Part shown: one piece after another, positions 1 to 12,400 of the stretch
Layout of the letters: every line of letters starts with the position of its first letter
Position numbering within the stretch: position 1 is the stretch's first letter
Assembly: GCF_001949145.1 (NCBI RefSeq)
Contig: NW_019091549.1
Coordinates: 124,001-188,000 of the forward strand
Direction of reading: 5' to 3'
Source: Acanthaster planci
Lineage: Eukaryota; Echinodermata; Asteroidea; Valvatida; Acanthasteridae
Length of the DNA stretch: 64,000 nt
Notes under the pieces: generated by a model
Seen by the model: only the letters and a program-made list of their open reading frames with translations
Databases searched by the model: none
What the model was told of the DNA's origin: nothing
Program-made: the position numbers and the translations under genes

Positions 1-92
1 AGAAATTGTTTTAATTTTGTTTGAAATATTTCTGGAATGTTCTTTTCATTGAGGTGAACTTATGTCTTTTTCTCTTTCTTCCACTTACACAG

Positions 93-185
93 ATAGACGA
101 TGCGAGAGTTGCCATCCAGTTTGAGCTGGAGGACGTTTCGTTCAGACCGGACGCTGAACCCACACTCATGGAAATGATCCATCAG
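93..185 (+). CDS. PMPCA: PMPCA exon, first visible (31 codons)
   Basis: Acceptor TTACACAG ends at 92 and donor GTAATA starts at 186. The exon is phase 0 at both ends. It encodes a segment starting [15 protein letters not shown], part of the N-terminal peptidase M16-like half. Earlier exons are outside the window. Confidence 0.9.
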
Positions 186-3100
186 GTAATATGTTTTTTT
201 ATAACTTTTCTCTGGGCAACTGTAAACCCAAGGATTCAAGCCATACCCCTGAAGTAGGGGTATTGAGTTAAAAACCTCAGATAAACTGACACTTGTCAAA
301 CTGAGGATTCCACCTAGTGTAAACAAGACCCAAACCGTCCAACCAGCCCTGGAGCCCCAGCCTGCCAGCCACTGCAGGACCCAATAGCGAAAACGTTTAG
401 TAAGACTAGCTCTCAGTTGTCTGAGTGTTGGTAGTTTATGTTACTACACCTCATAAATATTCACAAGCAAATCGGAGTATGTCATTGGCCGATTCCACCT
501 CGCGTCAGAGAAGTAGAAATGATACACGACCAGGTGGACGTCATAGCGGTTAGTATCCACCTCGCTGCTGTGCGATAGTTTTTTCTGGTAGCATAAAAAA
601 ATCCCTCTGGAACCCGCCGCATAAAGATGTAGTCTGTGTCATGTAATCTTTACGGAACCAGCCTATGAGGAGTTGTATCCTAATAACTATTACAGTAAAG
701 ACCCAAAACGTATGTCAGCACCAGACTATGAGGCCCTGTTTCTATGCACATCTGCATTCCCCTATCATTACGTGGAAAGTTAGCAGCTGAGAAACTACAA
801 TGGCGTCTGTGAGTACAAGTAATGTGAGATTTCTGTTTGAATATTTATGAAGAGTATTAAAACAAATCCAGCATGGTTTATTTTGTGTAGGGAGGTAGTC
901 AAGCTGACCTACACCTCGGGACCAGTCATTCCCACGACTTCTCCTCAAACCATGCTGTATTTGTATACTGCTGCTGTAGGCTGCCAGTGTGGCTGCAGCC
1001 CAAACCTGCTGCCCTGATCATATCTGACACCATGAGGGTTGATTTTTCTAAATCATTGACAGGCAACTCATGTCAAAAGGTGAGAACGGGAAAATCCGGT
1101 CCACATGAGTCAGTGAGTAAAGACTGTATGTGCTAGAGTTTTGGTTGACACATACCTCTGATAAGGTATTTAAGATGACTTTGCTAACAATTTGGAACCA
1201 ACCTAAAAAAGACAAGACACCAGCACCACTTTTTGAGTGGAAGGTCTCAAAACAATCATGGACATTGTAGGTCAATCGAAACTCTGGAACATTTTTTGCT
1301 CACATATTGTCCAGGTTGCCAAACCCAATGATATGTCAACGCAAAGAGGTGACTTGCTCTTCCTAAGCGGACTAGAACCAAATTACTGAAAATCGCCTCA
1401 AGACTTTGTGGAATCGGACCACTTACTCAAACCAGCCCGGTTCTCTAAATGGGTTAGTATTGCAATTAAACAGCTGTGAAATTCTTTTCTCTGTTTTGTA
1501 CTTTTGTACAGGCAGCATACAAGAACAATACTCTAGGATTGCCCAAGCTGTGTCCAGCGGACAACATCGCCCGCATGGACTACCGCACGCTGCAGAAATA
1601 CCTGCACAACTACCACAACCCAAAGCGCATGGTGCTGGCCGGGGTGGGGATGGACCACAACCGGCTGGTGGACTATGCAAATGAGTACTTTGTCGGCGGG
1701 GCCCCGACTTGGGAGAACGCAGAGGTTGTCAGCAAGGCTGTAGAGGTGGACCAGTCGGTCGCGCAATACCTTGGTGGCGTGGAGAGGGTGAGAAAAAATT
1801 CATTCAAATTATCTTTAAGTTAAGTTGGCAAGTGACTGCAATCTTAAAACGTATTCCTGCAATTTACCAGTTGGATTTAAATTGTGATGCACATGCGGAA
1901 AGCACGCCTTTCCACAATTGGTAAAATATTATACTTTCACAAAAATTCTTAAACTTCAGTCACAATTGAAAACTGATTTCAGATGTTGCTTCTTTACTGC
2001 TTCTCAGAGAATTTCTTTAATGTACTCTTCATATTTGTGACTAATTCATGCAGTGACACCTTCATTTTTTCATCAGGAAGTGCCTGTTTTTTATCATAAA
2101 TGTTTCACATTCAAATGGGTGTCAGAAGTGGGATATGTAAGTTGAATCTACACCCAGGCAGGGTAGACTAAACACATGCAACGTTGCCAATCAGGATAGG
2201 ATATCAAGCCCCTACAGGTTTCAGATGTGAGCTGCATTTAGGTTACATTGATGTGTATTTAGACAGCACAGAGCCAAAAAATTGGCATTGTCTAAGACCA
2301 GTGTGTTGTCTGTAATCTACAGGAGGTTCGGGACATGTCAAACATCGCCCCAGGTACCCCTATCCCCGAGCTGGCCCACATGGTCATCGCCCTGGAGTCC
2401 TGCGGCCACAAGGACCCGGACTTCATCGCCTTCTCTGTGCTGAACATGCTGATGGGGGGCGGAGGTTCATTCTCGGCAGGCGGGCCAGGCAAGGGCATGT
2501 ACACCCGGCTGTACCTAAACGTCCTGAACCGCTTCCACTGGATGTACAGCGCGGTGGCCGTGCATCACAGCTATGAGGACAGCGGGATCTTCTGCATCCA
2601 TGCCAGTGCGAACCCGAGCATGGTGAGTAAACTTCATCACTTGTGAGTAAGGGCGACTTTGGTCCGACCCTATAAAAGACCAAAAACAAATTGTTTGTGA
2701 AAATATTGAGAGACAGGTGTTAGTTCTGTTTCATATTCCTTCCAAAAGCATATAAAAAGCCCCAAAAGCCTTACCCCTCATAAAGGCTCGAAAAGGCAAA
2801 TTTTTTTGTCCCTCCCTTCTCAAATATGTTTGATCCTGCCCCCGTGTATGATTCCGAATCCACCCTTGCTTGTGAGGTACTTTATGGAACTCATTCGTTA
2901 CCTGAAAACAGTGTACCAAACTATCAAATGCATGCAAATCTTACAAGGTCATTGCAACCCGCATGATCACTTAGAAGCAGATCTGGCCGCTGTTATTGTT
3001 TCACGTAGAACTTAGGCTGCATCCAAATCTCTTGTCTAGAGCTAGGTCTAGATCTTCACTCCATTGGAATTGCATGAAGACGCACAGACAATAGACCTAG

Positions 3101-5342
3101 CCGTACCTCTGGAAGCCCATTTCGGACACGGCCTTACAATCTTTACGCGATCAACTATTGTTCTGTTCATAAAAGGAAGTAGGGGGGGTGCAGCTGTATG
3201 ATGCAGATGCAGAGCCCACAAAGATGCTACATGCAAGAACAGCAACATTTTGCTTAGCATAATCAAGTTAACCACAGTATTGTGTGATCTATGTATAATG
3301 CTTGTAGCAGTTTTCCAGCTAATCTGTTTTCATTCTAGTAAGCAGAATTTTTGACACAACACCAGCAGAAGGGTGAATGTCGATGAACACCACGAGTAGA
3401 GTGCTTCATGGTTTACCTGTCTTTGTTAACCCGACTTTTTGCAGGTGAAGGAATTAGTGGAGGTCATCGTACGGGAGTTTGTGAACATGGCCGGTCGCAT
3501 AGAAGAGGTAGGCCATACTTAGCAGTTGTCCTCTCTGACCAGGTCCCAAAAAAATAAGTCATTGAGGCCTTTTTTTTTTCAAGTGTGAATTATATGGAAA
3601 TAGCAAACTGAATTCTTTCTTTTAGTGTATCCTTAACCCTAACGGTCCTAAATCCTCCAATTTTAATATGATTTTGCACGCACCCTAGGGAGTTAGGGTA
3701 AAGTCTGGCATCCCGATGGGAATGGACGCTGTGGAGGAAAAATGCTGAGGGTTCCTGTTGATTTTCATTGTGCAAGATTAAGGCCTTGAACTCAAAAGTG
3801 GCTCTGGCGAATTCCAACTCACTGTGTCAGGCTGGGTCACCTTGTGTTTTGTACACCGGCAAGGTACACGGCTCCCTCTTGAAAGTGAAGAAACTGTGTC
3901 AGACCTTTCCAGATACCCCCGTTAACAAGTTAATGGCTGTGAAACTTCACTGGGAGTGGAAAGATTCAAGTATATGTATGTAAACTGTTTACCCATGGGA
4001 ATGTCAACTTGGGAATGTAGAAGATATCAATGTAGCCTGATTTGTTGTGTAAACTGTACAAGGGAAATGTTGCCATCTAGCCCACTGACTTTATGCTACA
4101 CCCAAATAAGAATGGACAGAGAAGAGGACTTGAGTAATTCCAAAAATTCAACTCGAAAGCCACAATCTCTGCTGTCATTATTCCCCACAAATCACCAGAG
4201 ACCAGAAGCCTCTGTCACAGTAAATCATTGATCCCCTTTCACACCTGTTTCGGGAAACATCATCGGAAAATTTCCCCTCAGCCCAAAACTTAACCCTTGC
4301 AATCCCCAACCAGCCCAACTCCAACATCCAGGGTTTTGTTGTAGTCTGTTAGGATGAGTACTGCACTGGTAAACTTGACTGTGTTGTGTGGAATGAGGCA
4401 TGTCACAAACCCACCGAGTCCGAGTGTTTGTAAGCAAAGTTTAGAGATATGGTGTTGGGATTTTGAAGGAAGATTCCGCATGACTCACGTCGTTGGAACT
4501 TCCCACTTAAACTCCTTTGCCGTTTACAAGAGGAAGCCAACCACATACTATTTTTGTGAGATTGTTTTCCCCTCTGTTACAGACCGAGCTCAGCCGAGCC
4601 AAGAAGCAATTGCAGTCCATGCTCATGATGAACCTGGAGGCCAGACCAGTGGTCTTCGAGGACCTCGGCAGACAGGTGTTGGCGACTGGGGAGAGAAAGC
4701 ACCCCCAGGAGTTCTGCCAAATGATCGGTGAGCACCGTAACTTTAACCCTGGTATTGTACCGCTAAAGAGCTTGTTTGATGGGAACTTGGGGGGGGTTGA
4801 AGCCATGATATTTTTACTAAGAGTCATTTGCTCCTTTCATTTCCAATTATTTCCTACTGTTTTCAGCATTCTGTGCTGTAGTCATACTTTGGGGTTTCTG
4901 CATATGGCTGAGACCTCAGCTGGAGAAGTTTGTTACTTCATGAAGTATACTGGACAAACATCAGTCCTGAATGACTGACACAATGCAGCATGCTACTTGC
5001 TGGCTTGTGTTGATTGGTATTAAGCCAAACCGAAAAAACCCATAAATTTAATTAAACTTGGCTGTGTTTAGCAGAATATGTCCACTGTTATTTCAGGAGG
5101 TTCCCAGTATCTGAAAGGATAAAGTTCAAAGAAAGTTTTTTTGTAAAAATGTCTTTTCCGAAATAGAAAAAATCACAGCGGATGACATCCAACGAGTAGC
5201 AAGCAGGATGCTACGTTCCAAGCCGTCTGTGGCAGCCATGGGCGACCTCTCTCGGCTACCAGACTACAATGCCATCCAGGAGGCATTGGCTAGCAAGGAC
5301 GGACGCCTGTCCCGCAAAATTGCCTCCCTTTTTAGGAGGTAG
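93..5342 (+). CDS. PMPCA: Mitochondrial processing peptidase alpha subunit, 3' part (six exons)
   Basis: Spliced exons 93-185, 1512-1787, 2323-2622, 3445-3507, 4583-4727 and 5167-5342 give 350 residues and a stop, with all phases matching. The subunit binds and presents mitochondrial presequences to the zinc-bearing beta subunit in the matrix. The diagnostic sequence is the glycine-rich loop [15 protein letters not shown] in the 2323-2622 exon, which is the alpha-MPP hallmark. The catalytic HxxEH zinc motif of the beta subunit is not seen in the visible part. Flanking segments such as MVLAGVG, SVAQY, MLMMNLE and [12 protein letters not shown] match the family end to end, and the C-terminus (SSKDGRL-like, here [10 protein letters not shown]) is intact. 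The 5' exons with the transit peptide lie before position 1. The introns look ordinary apart from one dispersed repeat at 3012-3136. Confidence 0.96.
1512..1787 (+). CDS. PMPCA: PMPCA exon (92 codons)
   Basis: Acceptor TTTGTACAG ends at 1511 and donor GTGAGA starts at 1788. The exon encodes [11 protein letters not shown] to QYLGGVER, including RMVLAGVG and the DQSVAQY segment typical of alpha-MPP just before the central linker. Confidence 0.94.
2323..2622 (+). CDS. PMPCA: PMPCA exon with glycine-rich loop (100 codons)
   Basis: Acceptor TCTACAG ends at 2322 and donor GTGAGT starts at 2623. The exon contains the substrate-gripping glycine-rich loop [15 protein letters not shown] followed by RLYLNVLNR and HHSYEDSG. 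These are the strongest evidence for the alpha rather than beta subunit. Confidence 0.96.
3012..3136 (+). repeat. Dispersed repeat A, copy 1
   Basis: This copy shares GTCTAGAGCTAGGTCTAGAT, GGCTGCAT, CATTGGAA and GGACACGGCCT in the same order with the minus strand of 32884-33005. It lies in a PMPCA intron. Confidence 0.7.
3445..3507 (+). CDS. PMPCA: PMPCA exon (21 codons)
   Basis: This short phase 0 exon lies between acceptor TTTTTGCAG and donor GTAGGC. It encodes [17 protein letters not shown] and continues the helix after HASANPSM. It is too short to stand out as an open frame. Confidence 0.9.
3633..3701. repeat. Weak inverted repeat related to 6213-6271
   Basis: It starts TTAACCCTAACGGTCCTAAA and ends GTTAGGGTAA. 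The word order CCCTAAC..TCCT.AATCCT matches the left half of the 6213 hairpin. Confidence 0.4.
4583..4727 (+). CDS. PMPCA: PMPCA exon (48 codons plus 1 nt)
   Basis: Acceptor CTGTTACAG ends at 4582 and donor GTGAGC starts at 4728. The exon encodes [19 protein letters not shown] to HPQEFCQMI. It ends with one base of a split Glu codon that is completed at 5167. Confidence 0.93.
5167..5342 (+). CDS. PMPCA: PMPCA terminal exon with stop
   Basis: Acceptor CCGAAATAG ends at 5166. The exon encodes (E)[15 protein letters not shown], then [14 protein letters not shown], and ends at the TAG at 5340-5342. It was missed as an open frame because it is short. The 3' UTR starts at 5343; no clear poly(A) site could be assigned. 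AATAAA-type words occur near 7200 and 7268. Confidence 0.93.
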
Positions 5343-6072
5343 TATTCATGTCAGGGATTGAAGTTCAGAGGTCAGCAGTGCATAACCATAAGCTTAAGTT
5401 GAGACTGGAACGACCAGAATTTTGACAAACATTTGAAATGTTTTAAATGCTTGTTTTTTTGCTGTCCACTCATTCAACATGCCCAAAGCCAGAGTCAAAG
5501 ATTGAAGAATGACCTAGAAAAGGTTTGAAAGGGAATATTTGGTTAAAATTTTCATGCCAGTCCTGTTAATTATTTGCGACCCTCAAGAACTACCATGATT
5601 CAAAAATCAACATAAGCCATTTAAAAGGTTTTACATCATTTTGTGACACTGCAACAGTATACAAGGTGTTTTTTTAATCAAATCAGATGGGGTTGATGCC
5701 AGTTGTGGAAATTTTCTCTTGAGCATATTTTCTGCATACTAAGAAGGAATTGTGTTCATATATTAAAGTGTGGTGCATTTCACCAGTGGAGACTTTCCCT
5801 TGTTAAACACCACGTCTTCTTATTTGGAAACAACTGGTTTCCTATTTGGGAAAACTACATCTTCACATTTGGGAATACCAGGTCTTCCCATTTTGAAACA
5901 CCAGGTCTTCTTGTATAGAAACAAATGGACATGCAGAGAACAGTAAATGTTCTTGCGGGAATCGAGGCACCATCAAAATATTCCGGTAGCGTCACAAAGA
6001 TTACGGCAGTGTTCTGGGTTTTTAAACTACAACAAATTTTTTAGAAAGGATGAAGAGAATAGACCTAATACT

Positions 6073-6180
6073 TAATGACATTTTGCTTTGTTTACATGTG
6101 CGCTTGCACATTGGAGCTCGATTGATTGCGCCAATGTCACTTCCATAGGAAAGGGCATGTGTAAACAAAGCATGACATTA
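6073..6180. repeat. Foldback sequence, imperfect arms
   Basis: The left end TAATGACATTTTGCTTTGTT and the right end CAAAGCATGACATTA are inverted copies with a small gap. The core GCTTTGTTTACA pairs exactly. It is 108 bp long, MITE-like. Confidence 0.6.
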
Positions 6181-6212
6181 TTATGTTAGAGGTCCGTTAT
6201 CATTTCTGTGGA

Positions 6213-6271
6213 TTAACCCTAACACTCCTCAATCCTTCACCTGTTGGAGGACTGAGGAGTGTTAGGGTTAA
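6213..6271. repeat. Perfect 19-bp inverted repeat with 21-nt loop
   Basis: Arms 6213-6231 and 6253-6271 are exact reverse complements (TTAACCCTAACACTCCTCA). A weaker relative with TTAACCCTAAC and TTAGGGTAA ends lies at 3633-3701. Confidence 0.85.
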
Positions 6272-9247
6272 GATTGCACTGGTTTTGTGGCTGTGAGGTG
6301 GACTTAACCATGACCCCTTTCAAACTCATTAATACCTGCGCAATATCACAACATGTCGTACTTAAAACAGTTACTTGTTAATGATGCAAAAGCATATTTT
6401 GTATTACTGATCTCATTAAGACCCCATGATTCAACATAGGTCGCTGTGCTGGTCATGATGAGTATTTACCATAGAGCTCTATAAGAAAACCTAAAGTGCA
6501 CACTCAGTATTATATGCATGCAGTACTTGTGTGCCGTCGTGGACACGCAGCCGCTGTCGCCACTGTGGTCGGGATTAAGCTAAAAGTGCCGGGAAGTGAT
6601 ATAACCACGTGCTGCATTTAAACTGGTTTTGCAGCGACCAGAATGTGCTTCTATGACGTCTATCTGTATGCGCACGCTTTGCATGTGGATTTAGCCGATC
6701 ACACACATAAGTGGAATATACTGTTTGCTTTTTTTGTCAGACGTTATAATAGGATTATTAATTACCACAAAATGTTGTTTTGTTATGAGCAATATGAACA
6801 CAGCGTGCACCTGGCATACTTGAATTTTTCCACGGCGGCAATGGCGGACGTTGCTTAAGGTCACGCGACGAGAACTCTGGTACTTACACATAGGTATCCC
6901 AAGTGGGGATATATAGCCAACCCCCCCCCAAATTGGAAATAGAGGAAAAAGAAATTAGGGAAAGAAATGAAAACAAAGGAGAAAGGGCTGAACATATCAG
7001 ATTCAAATGAACAAAAATATAAAAATTAGCAAGAAGTGAATCTATTAGATAGTGCAGAGTATTCCCCTTGCTAACTAATGCAAGTTCCTTTCTTGGTTGT
7101 ATGCAACATTATCTTTAATGTGATTAGGACAAGAAACGCACAGTTACAATTTTTTTTCCACAGACATTGTAAATATGTAAAACTTCTGCAAGGGGTCATC
7201 AATAAACGGAAGAGGTTCACTTTAGAAACCACTTGTTTTGCTTGTTTTTACTCCAGTACATACAGTATAATAAATGCCCAGGCCACAGTGCACTGGTGCT
7301 GTGAACTGTATAGTCTCTTTTGTTTGGACCCCGTCTGAAGTCTCAGCAGTGTGTGTTTCCTTGCTTTTATTATTCTTTTGGGGAGGGGGGAGGTGTTTTG
7401 GGGAGGGGTTGATTCAACCACAGTGACGACATGGTTAGTGCTGCTAACATGCTCTGAGTAGAAGACTCAAGTCAAAATTGTTTAGTAGCTTTTTTAATAT
7501 TTATGTATGTTTTCTGTGTTTGTTTTTTGTTGGCCAGGCATTTCGATCCGTGAAAAGGAGTCTTGGTTCTATTTCAAAACTTGAGCAAGAAACTGTCCAT
7601 TTTCATTTCATTCATTTTATTTTTCGGGATAAACATTTCACAGAAATACAATAACATACAGTTTACAAAAATTACAGAATAGGACACACAAGACATACAA
7701 AAGACAAGTGAACAGTATTTAACCAGCTCCCGCTGGATTACCCAAAAGAAACATGGTTTCTGTCGAGGGGCTCTCCAACTGGTTAAACAGAAAACAATGA
7801 GAACAACTAAAGATATAGATTGATACAATATAAAAAATATAAGGCTTGACATAAATAACATACTTGTGGGTAAAAATTGTGGTAAGATGAAAAGGGGAAG
7901 AAATAAGCACTTCTAGGAGTAGTATGCGCTAATTCAACCAGCTTCAAGGCAAAAAAGGGCAAGCGCGTAAATTACATTGCAATAGAGGTTGTTGCAAGTG
8001 AAAAAATGCCTTTGTGATCACTTTACATTCTCCCTACCAATTCAAAGGCGTGCGCAGGGTTGCGGTCGTGAATAATCATGTTTAGTTTTCACTAAGCCAA
8101 TCGCAGTCGAGTTTTCAAAAGCGGTAGCTGATGGTGAAAGGAAAGTCCATTCCCTCCACGCACACTTTAGGCTGTCAGTAATCATCGATTTGGTAGTTGT
8201 TCGAACAGAAAGTGCTGCGAAAGTCATGGTTTTACTCCACTGATCCAGAGGTAAGTCACATTTTTAAAAGTACTTGGAAAACCCAAAGGAAATCTGCGAC
8301 TTTGAAGGTTTTGTGAAAAATAAATTCCATAGAAGCTGAGGTTTAAAGTGAATGGTTTGCTATCCAGTTCACATGGGTACGAACAGATCACAGAGGTTAG
8401 CGTCTGTAGAAACAGGTTGCGTGTTCGCCTTGGAATGGCACGCATGAATGAATCCAGCTTGATACAGGTGCACGCATTGTTATTGCCTCGGCAATGAACA
8501 GGTGTAACGACAAGCGTTGTGGATTGCGTATTGTGCGCTTACGGATATTTGTAAATGGATATTTTCCAAGGTTTAGCTAAGCTACTGCGTGATGTAATAT
8601 TTTTCAACCGGTTGAAGTATTGGGGGCAATTTATTTCTGGTGTTGGAAAAAGGTCCGTACTCGGATAACCAGACATCCGAAATGTGAATATGTCCTAAAA
8701 AGTCTTAGCAGGGAAATTATTGAGTTCGGAGTCTCTGAGTCTTAGGTGACCGTGTTTTTTGCTCAGGATACCCAGGAATGTACAGAAATTGATCCTAGAT
8801 TTTTGTTTTCATTGGGATGACATATAATAACTGTATGTTTTTACATGGTTTTTAGATGGTGAAGACAAGTTTATTCTTCTTCTGACAAGCGCAATTTTTT
8901 AGGGCAAAAATACATTTTCATTAAGATTTATTAATGCTTTCATTTGTATTGTTTCATTTGTTGTTGTCATTTTCATAGAACTTGAAAGGACAGTAACAAA
9001 GTTTTTAACATTCAAAGGGTCCGATTAATTACATTTCTGTCACCTGTTTGTTCTTCTTTCCCCTTATCAAAATGATAGATGAAGAGATGGACAATGTTGT
9101 GACACACCCAAAAACCCTGGGGGTAAAAAAACATGCTCTGATGCATCCAAATTCAATCTGCAGTTCATATTGATGTTAAAGTGGCATTGAAAACTTTGCC
9201 ACAAGTCCCCACAGTCAAACATAAATATAAAATTTGAAAACTGAGAC

Positions 9248-9496
9248 ATGCTGGGAATGTCAGCCTTGTGGGTACTTTGGGTGCTGTGGTGTAGTTTTCT
9301 GGTTTCCTCCACCGCGGGCCAAAACGTCAACCAGCAAGCCTGCGAGACAACGAACAGTGATGGCACCAGGCAGTACCGCGCATGCCTGGCCGACGCAGAG
9401 GTGCTGTACAACCTCAACATCTTGCCCACCGTGGAACCCGAAGATTACACCTGTGGCTTCGGCCCAACTGATAGAGAAAACATATACTGCACTCTG
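9248..9496 (+). CDS. Laminin exon 1: signal peptide and LN start
   Basis: The first Met (9248) starts [18 protein letters not shown], a hydrophobic signal peptide with likely cleavage after SSTAG before QN. A second Met at 9257 could also serve as start. The LN domain begins with a gamma-like [18 protein letters not shown]. Donor GTGAGT follows at 9497, phase 0. The 5' UTR boundary is unknown. Confidence 0.85.
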
Positions 9497-12400
9497 GTGA
9501 GTGAGTTCAGTTTACAGGTCTGCTGATATGTTGATTTCCTCTTTTCAGAACAATTTCTTTAAAGATATGCCCTGTATTTTGTTCATTTTTAGCACACGAT
9601 ATAAGTCTCAAACTGAGTAGCATTTGTTTGCGATGTAAAATGAAATACGTGTATCACACACAAACATTGGCCTATGCTAGGATTGGCTTGTTAGGTCCTG
9701 TAACTTTTCAACCTCTTGTCATTTAAATGTAAGCTGGTTTCCAGCAGCTTTTTCACTTTTTTGCAATTTAAATACTTCAATGTCCTTTAATCCCCTTTTC
9801 ATTTTCTTTCTTTATGTCAAAAGATTACTTCCAACCAAGGGTGTTGTAAGGACTTTTTTGGGGGGGGGGCGAATCACTTATCAGCAACAAACTAACAAAC
9901 CATTAACAGTGAAAAGGGTCAATTCTAGGATGTTGTCAAGCACCCCCTTTCCTGGGGGGGGGTGTGTTACTTTTTCTTTTCTGTTTCCCCTTTTTTAATG
10001 TGTCAGGTTTTGGGGGGTTGGGGTGTTGAGTGCTCCTACTCCTCTCCCCACCCCCCAATGATGCCCATGCTTTCAACCCACTGTACTTACATGTATAATT
10101 GAGTCTTGGGTGAATGGGAAGTTTTATCTTGGACACATGGTGTTTGAGAAAGCCAATCTTCAAATAATTATAATTTACTGTCTTTTGTGAAAACCACATT
10201 TTTTTTACTGTTGCAATTGATTTGAAAGCTAATTAGACACAAAGAAATCTACTTTGCAATTGTCTGTAGGGGTGGAGCACAAATCAATTTTTAATTTGCT
10301 GCATGACAAAAGCTCAATGAGTCATAGTTCATTGTGTAGCGGTGCGCCATTAGGCGTGGCGCATGTTGGAGCAGAGGTTTCAATAATCAAAGAGCAGCTG
10401 TTACTGTTGCCATGACTACAGGCCTCAAAGGAACAGCCTAGTTGCACTCTGTTCTCAGAAAAATGAAACAGTTGAATTTTTCATACCAGTGGACTGTTTA
10501 TAGATGTTGACATCAAATGGAAAACAATCTTACTAATTAGCTGGGAATCAGCAGTGTAGCTGTACTCTGACCTAGAAATTGTCATGTGAGATGGTATAGT
10601 ATCCAGTTACTTGTCTTCCCTGCAATTGAAGTCACTTGCATAGCTGCATATTAAAAAAATTCTGTGTGTGGTTTCAATTAGTTTGGAAAGAGATATCAAA
10701 GAAAAAGTGATTAATTAACTTCAAAATTGGTAAGTCTCAGCTAGTCAGTGCATTCTGTTCAGTGAAATACTAAAATAGCAATTCATCCTGCATCCTGCAA
10801 TTCATCCTGTCTACACAAATGCCTGTCAGATTTTTAAAGAAAATGGTCACACTTCCTCATTTTATACTTTTTTAATATAAAGGTAATTTTGGGGGATTAT
10901 TCTGAGGGCTAAAATGTTAATCATCAACGAGTTCTGGACAATCAAGGCATATTTTACTGATTTTACCTTTTACTGTTTTGGACCTAAGACAGAAACGACT
11001 GAGTATATGTACATGTTATTGTAACACTGGTACAAAGTTATTGCTAATTTCTCATTTGTTGCTGAATGACGCAGTTTGTTACTGCTGAGTGCATTGCTCC
11101 CTCCCTCCCTCGCCCTGAAAAAGTGATTTGCAACCGTGAACATGCATTGATATCAGACACTATTCCTGCGTCCTAAATTTGTTTTACAGGACGTCTCGCA
11201 GACATGCAGCTTGTGCGACGCGTCCAACAGCAGCCTGTCCCACCCGCCCAGGTACAGCTATGACCAGCCTGTCCCGGGCCAGCCCACCTGGTGGCAGTCC
11301 ATCACCTGGTACAACTACCCCACCCCACTGGAGGTCACGCTGACTCTGTCCCTTAACCACTCCTACACGGTCAACAGCGACATCAGGATGGTTTTCCAGT
11401 CCAGCCTGCCCCGCCGCATGGTTCTGGAGAAGTCCTCAGACTATGGCCAGTCCTGGCAGCCATACCAGTACTATGCCCACAGCTGCAGTTATTTCCAGAT
11501 GACCGCCGCGAACAGCCCCAGCACCCCGACAGAGGTCATCTGCAGTGAGGGTTACAGCAGTGGGCCTCAGACGGTGTTCTACTCAGGTGGAGAGGTCATA
11601 TTTGCTGTGCAGGACCGCCTTTCTCTCCTGACGACCTCTCCCTTCCCAGACATCTTCCAGAGGGCGTATGAGAATGCCACCGATTTGAAGGCATTTCTAG
11701 AACTGACCGACTTGCGGTTGAGGTTATTATACCCTGCAACGGATGGCCTTGAATGGACTCAACAGTACCAGAGCCTCATTCAGTACTACTATGGCATATC
11801 CAACATTGATACTTTCCTCATGTAGGTTTATATATTTATCCTTTTATTTTTCTTTTGGCTTTCAGGGAAGATTTAATCAATGTTTGCCGATTTGCTTTTC
11901 CGTTCATGTATTTTCTGTGTGAAATACAAATTTGGTGCGCAGTTTTAGAACAGACAGATAGGAAAAAGATATCTGAAAATTTGTGCATACATGTAGGTGC
12001 CAATCCATTGTTTTGTGTGTGTGTGTTTCTTGGTTTTATTTGTTTTTTTGGGGGTGGCATTTTTATATTGTTTTGTTTTTTTTCTGTTTTGTTTTTGTTT
12101 TGTTTGTGTGTTTGTTATGTGTTTGGTTGTGTTTTGTTCCAGATAGATGTTCCTTAACATTTACACTTGCTCTTACATTATCAACTTATCTTCAATGTTA
12201 ATTCAGCAAATTTGAATTTGAAGTCCAAAGCATGGATTTGATATCAAAAATAGTCTAACATCAATAAAGGATGTACAAATAATAACTCCCTTGATTGACT
12301 TTGATAATACATAACATAATTTATGAAATTCTTATTGTATGAAAGTACATTTTGTTTTCTGAGAAAAAAATTAGTACTGGTTCTGTCATTTGAGGATTGT

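Larger units (their letters stand above)
5343..9247. other. PMPCA 3' UTR, spacer and presumed laminin promoter region
   Basis: This 3.9 kb stretch has no supported gene. It holds two foldback sequences (6073-6180 and 6213-6271), a C-run near 6920, G-rich tracts near 7380-7405, and an AT-rich stretch at 7590-7910 that could be an old reverse-oriented repeat. A laminin promoter must lie near its right end, but I see no convincing TATA box or other decisive element. Confidence 0.5.

Noticed and set aside
1423-1680. Minus-strand Pro/Cys-rich frame opposite PMPCA exon 1512-1787
   Set aside because: It is a shadow of the coding exon on the other strand, which has clear splice sites and family match.
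6213-6271. Interstitial telomere repeat
   Set aside because: The CCCTAA word occurs once per arm; there is no tandem TTAGGG array.
11855-12201. Cys/Phe-rich frames after laminin exon 2
   Set aside because: They are produced by the TG-rich low-complexity tract.
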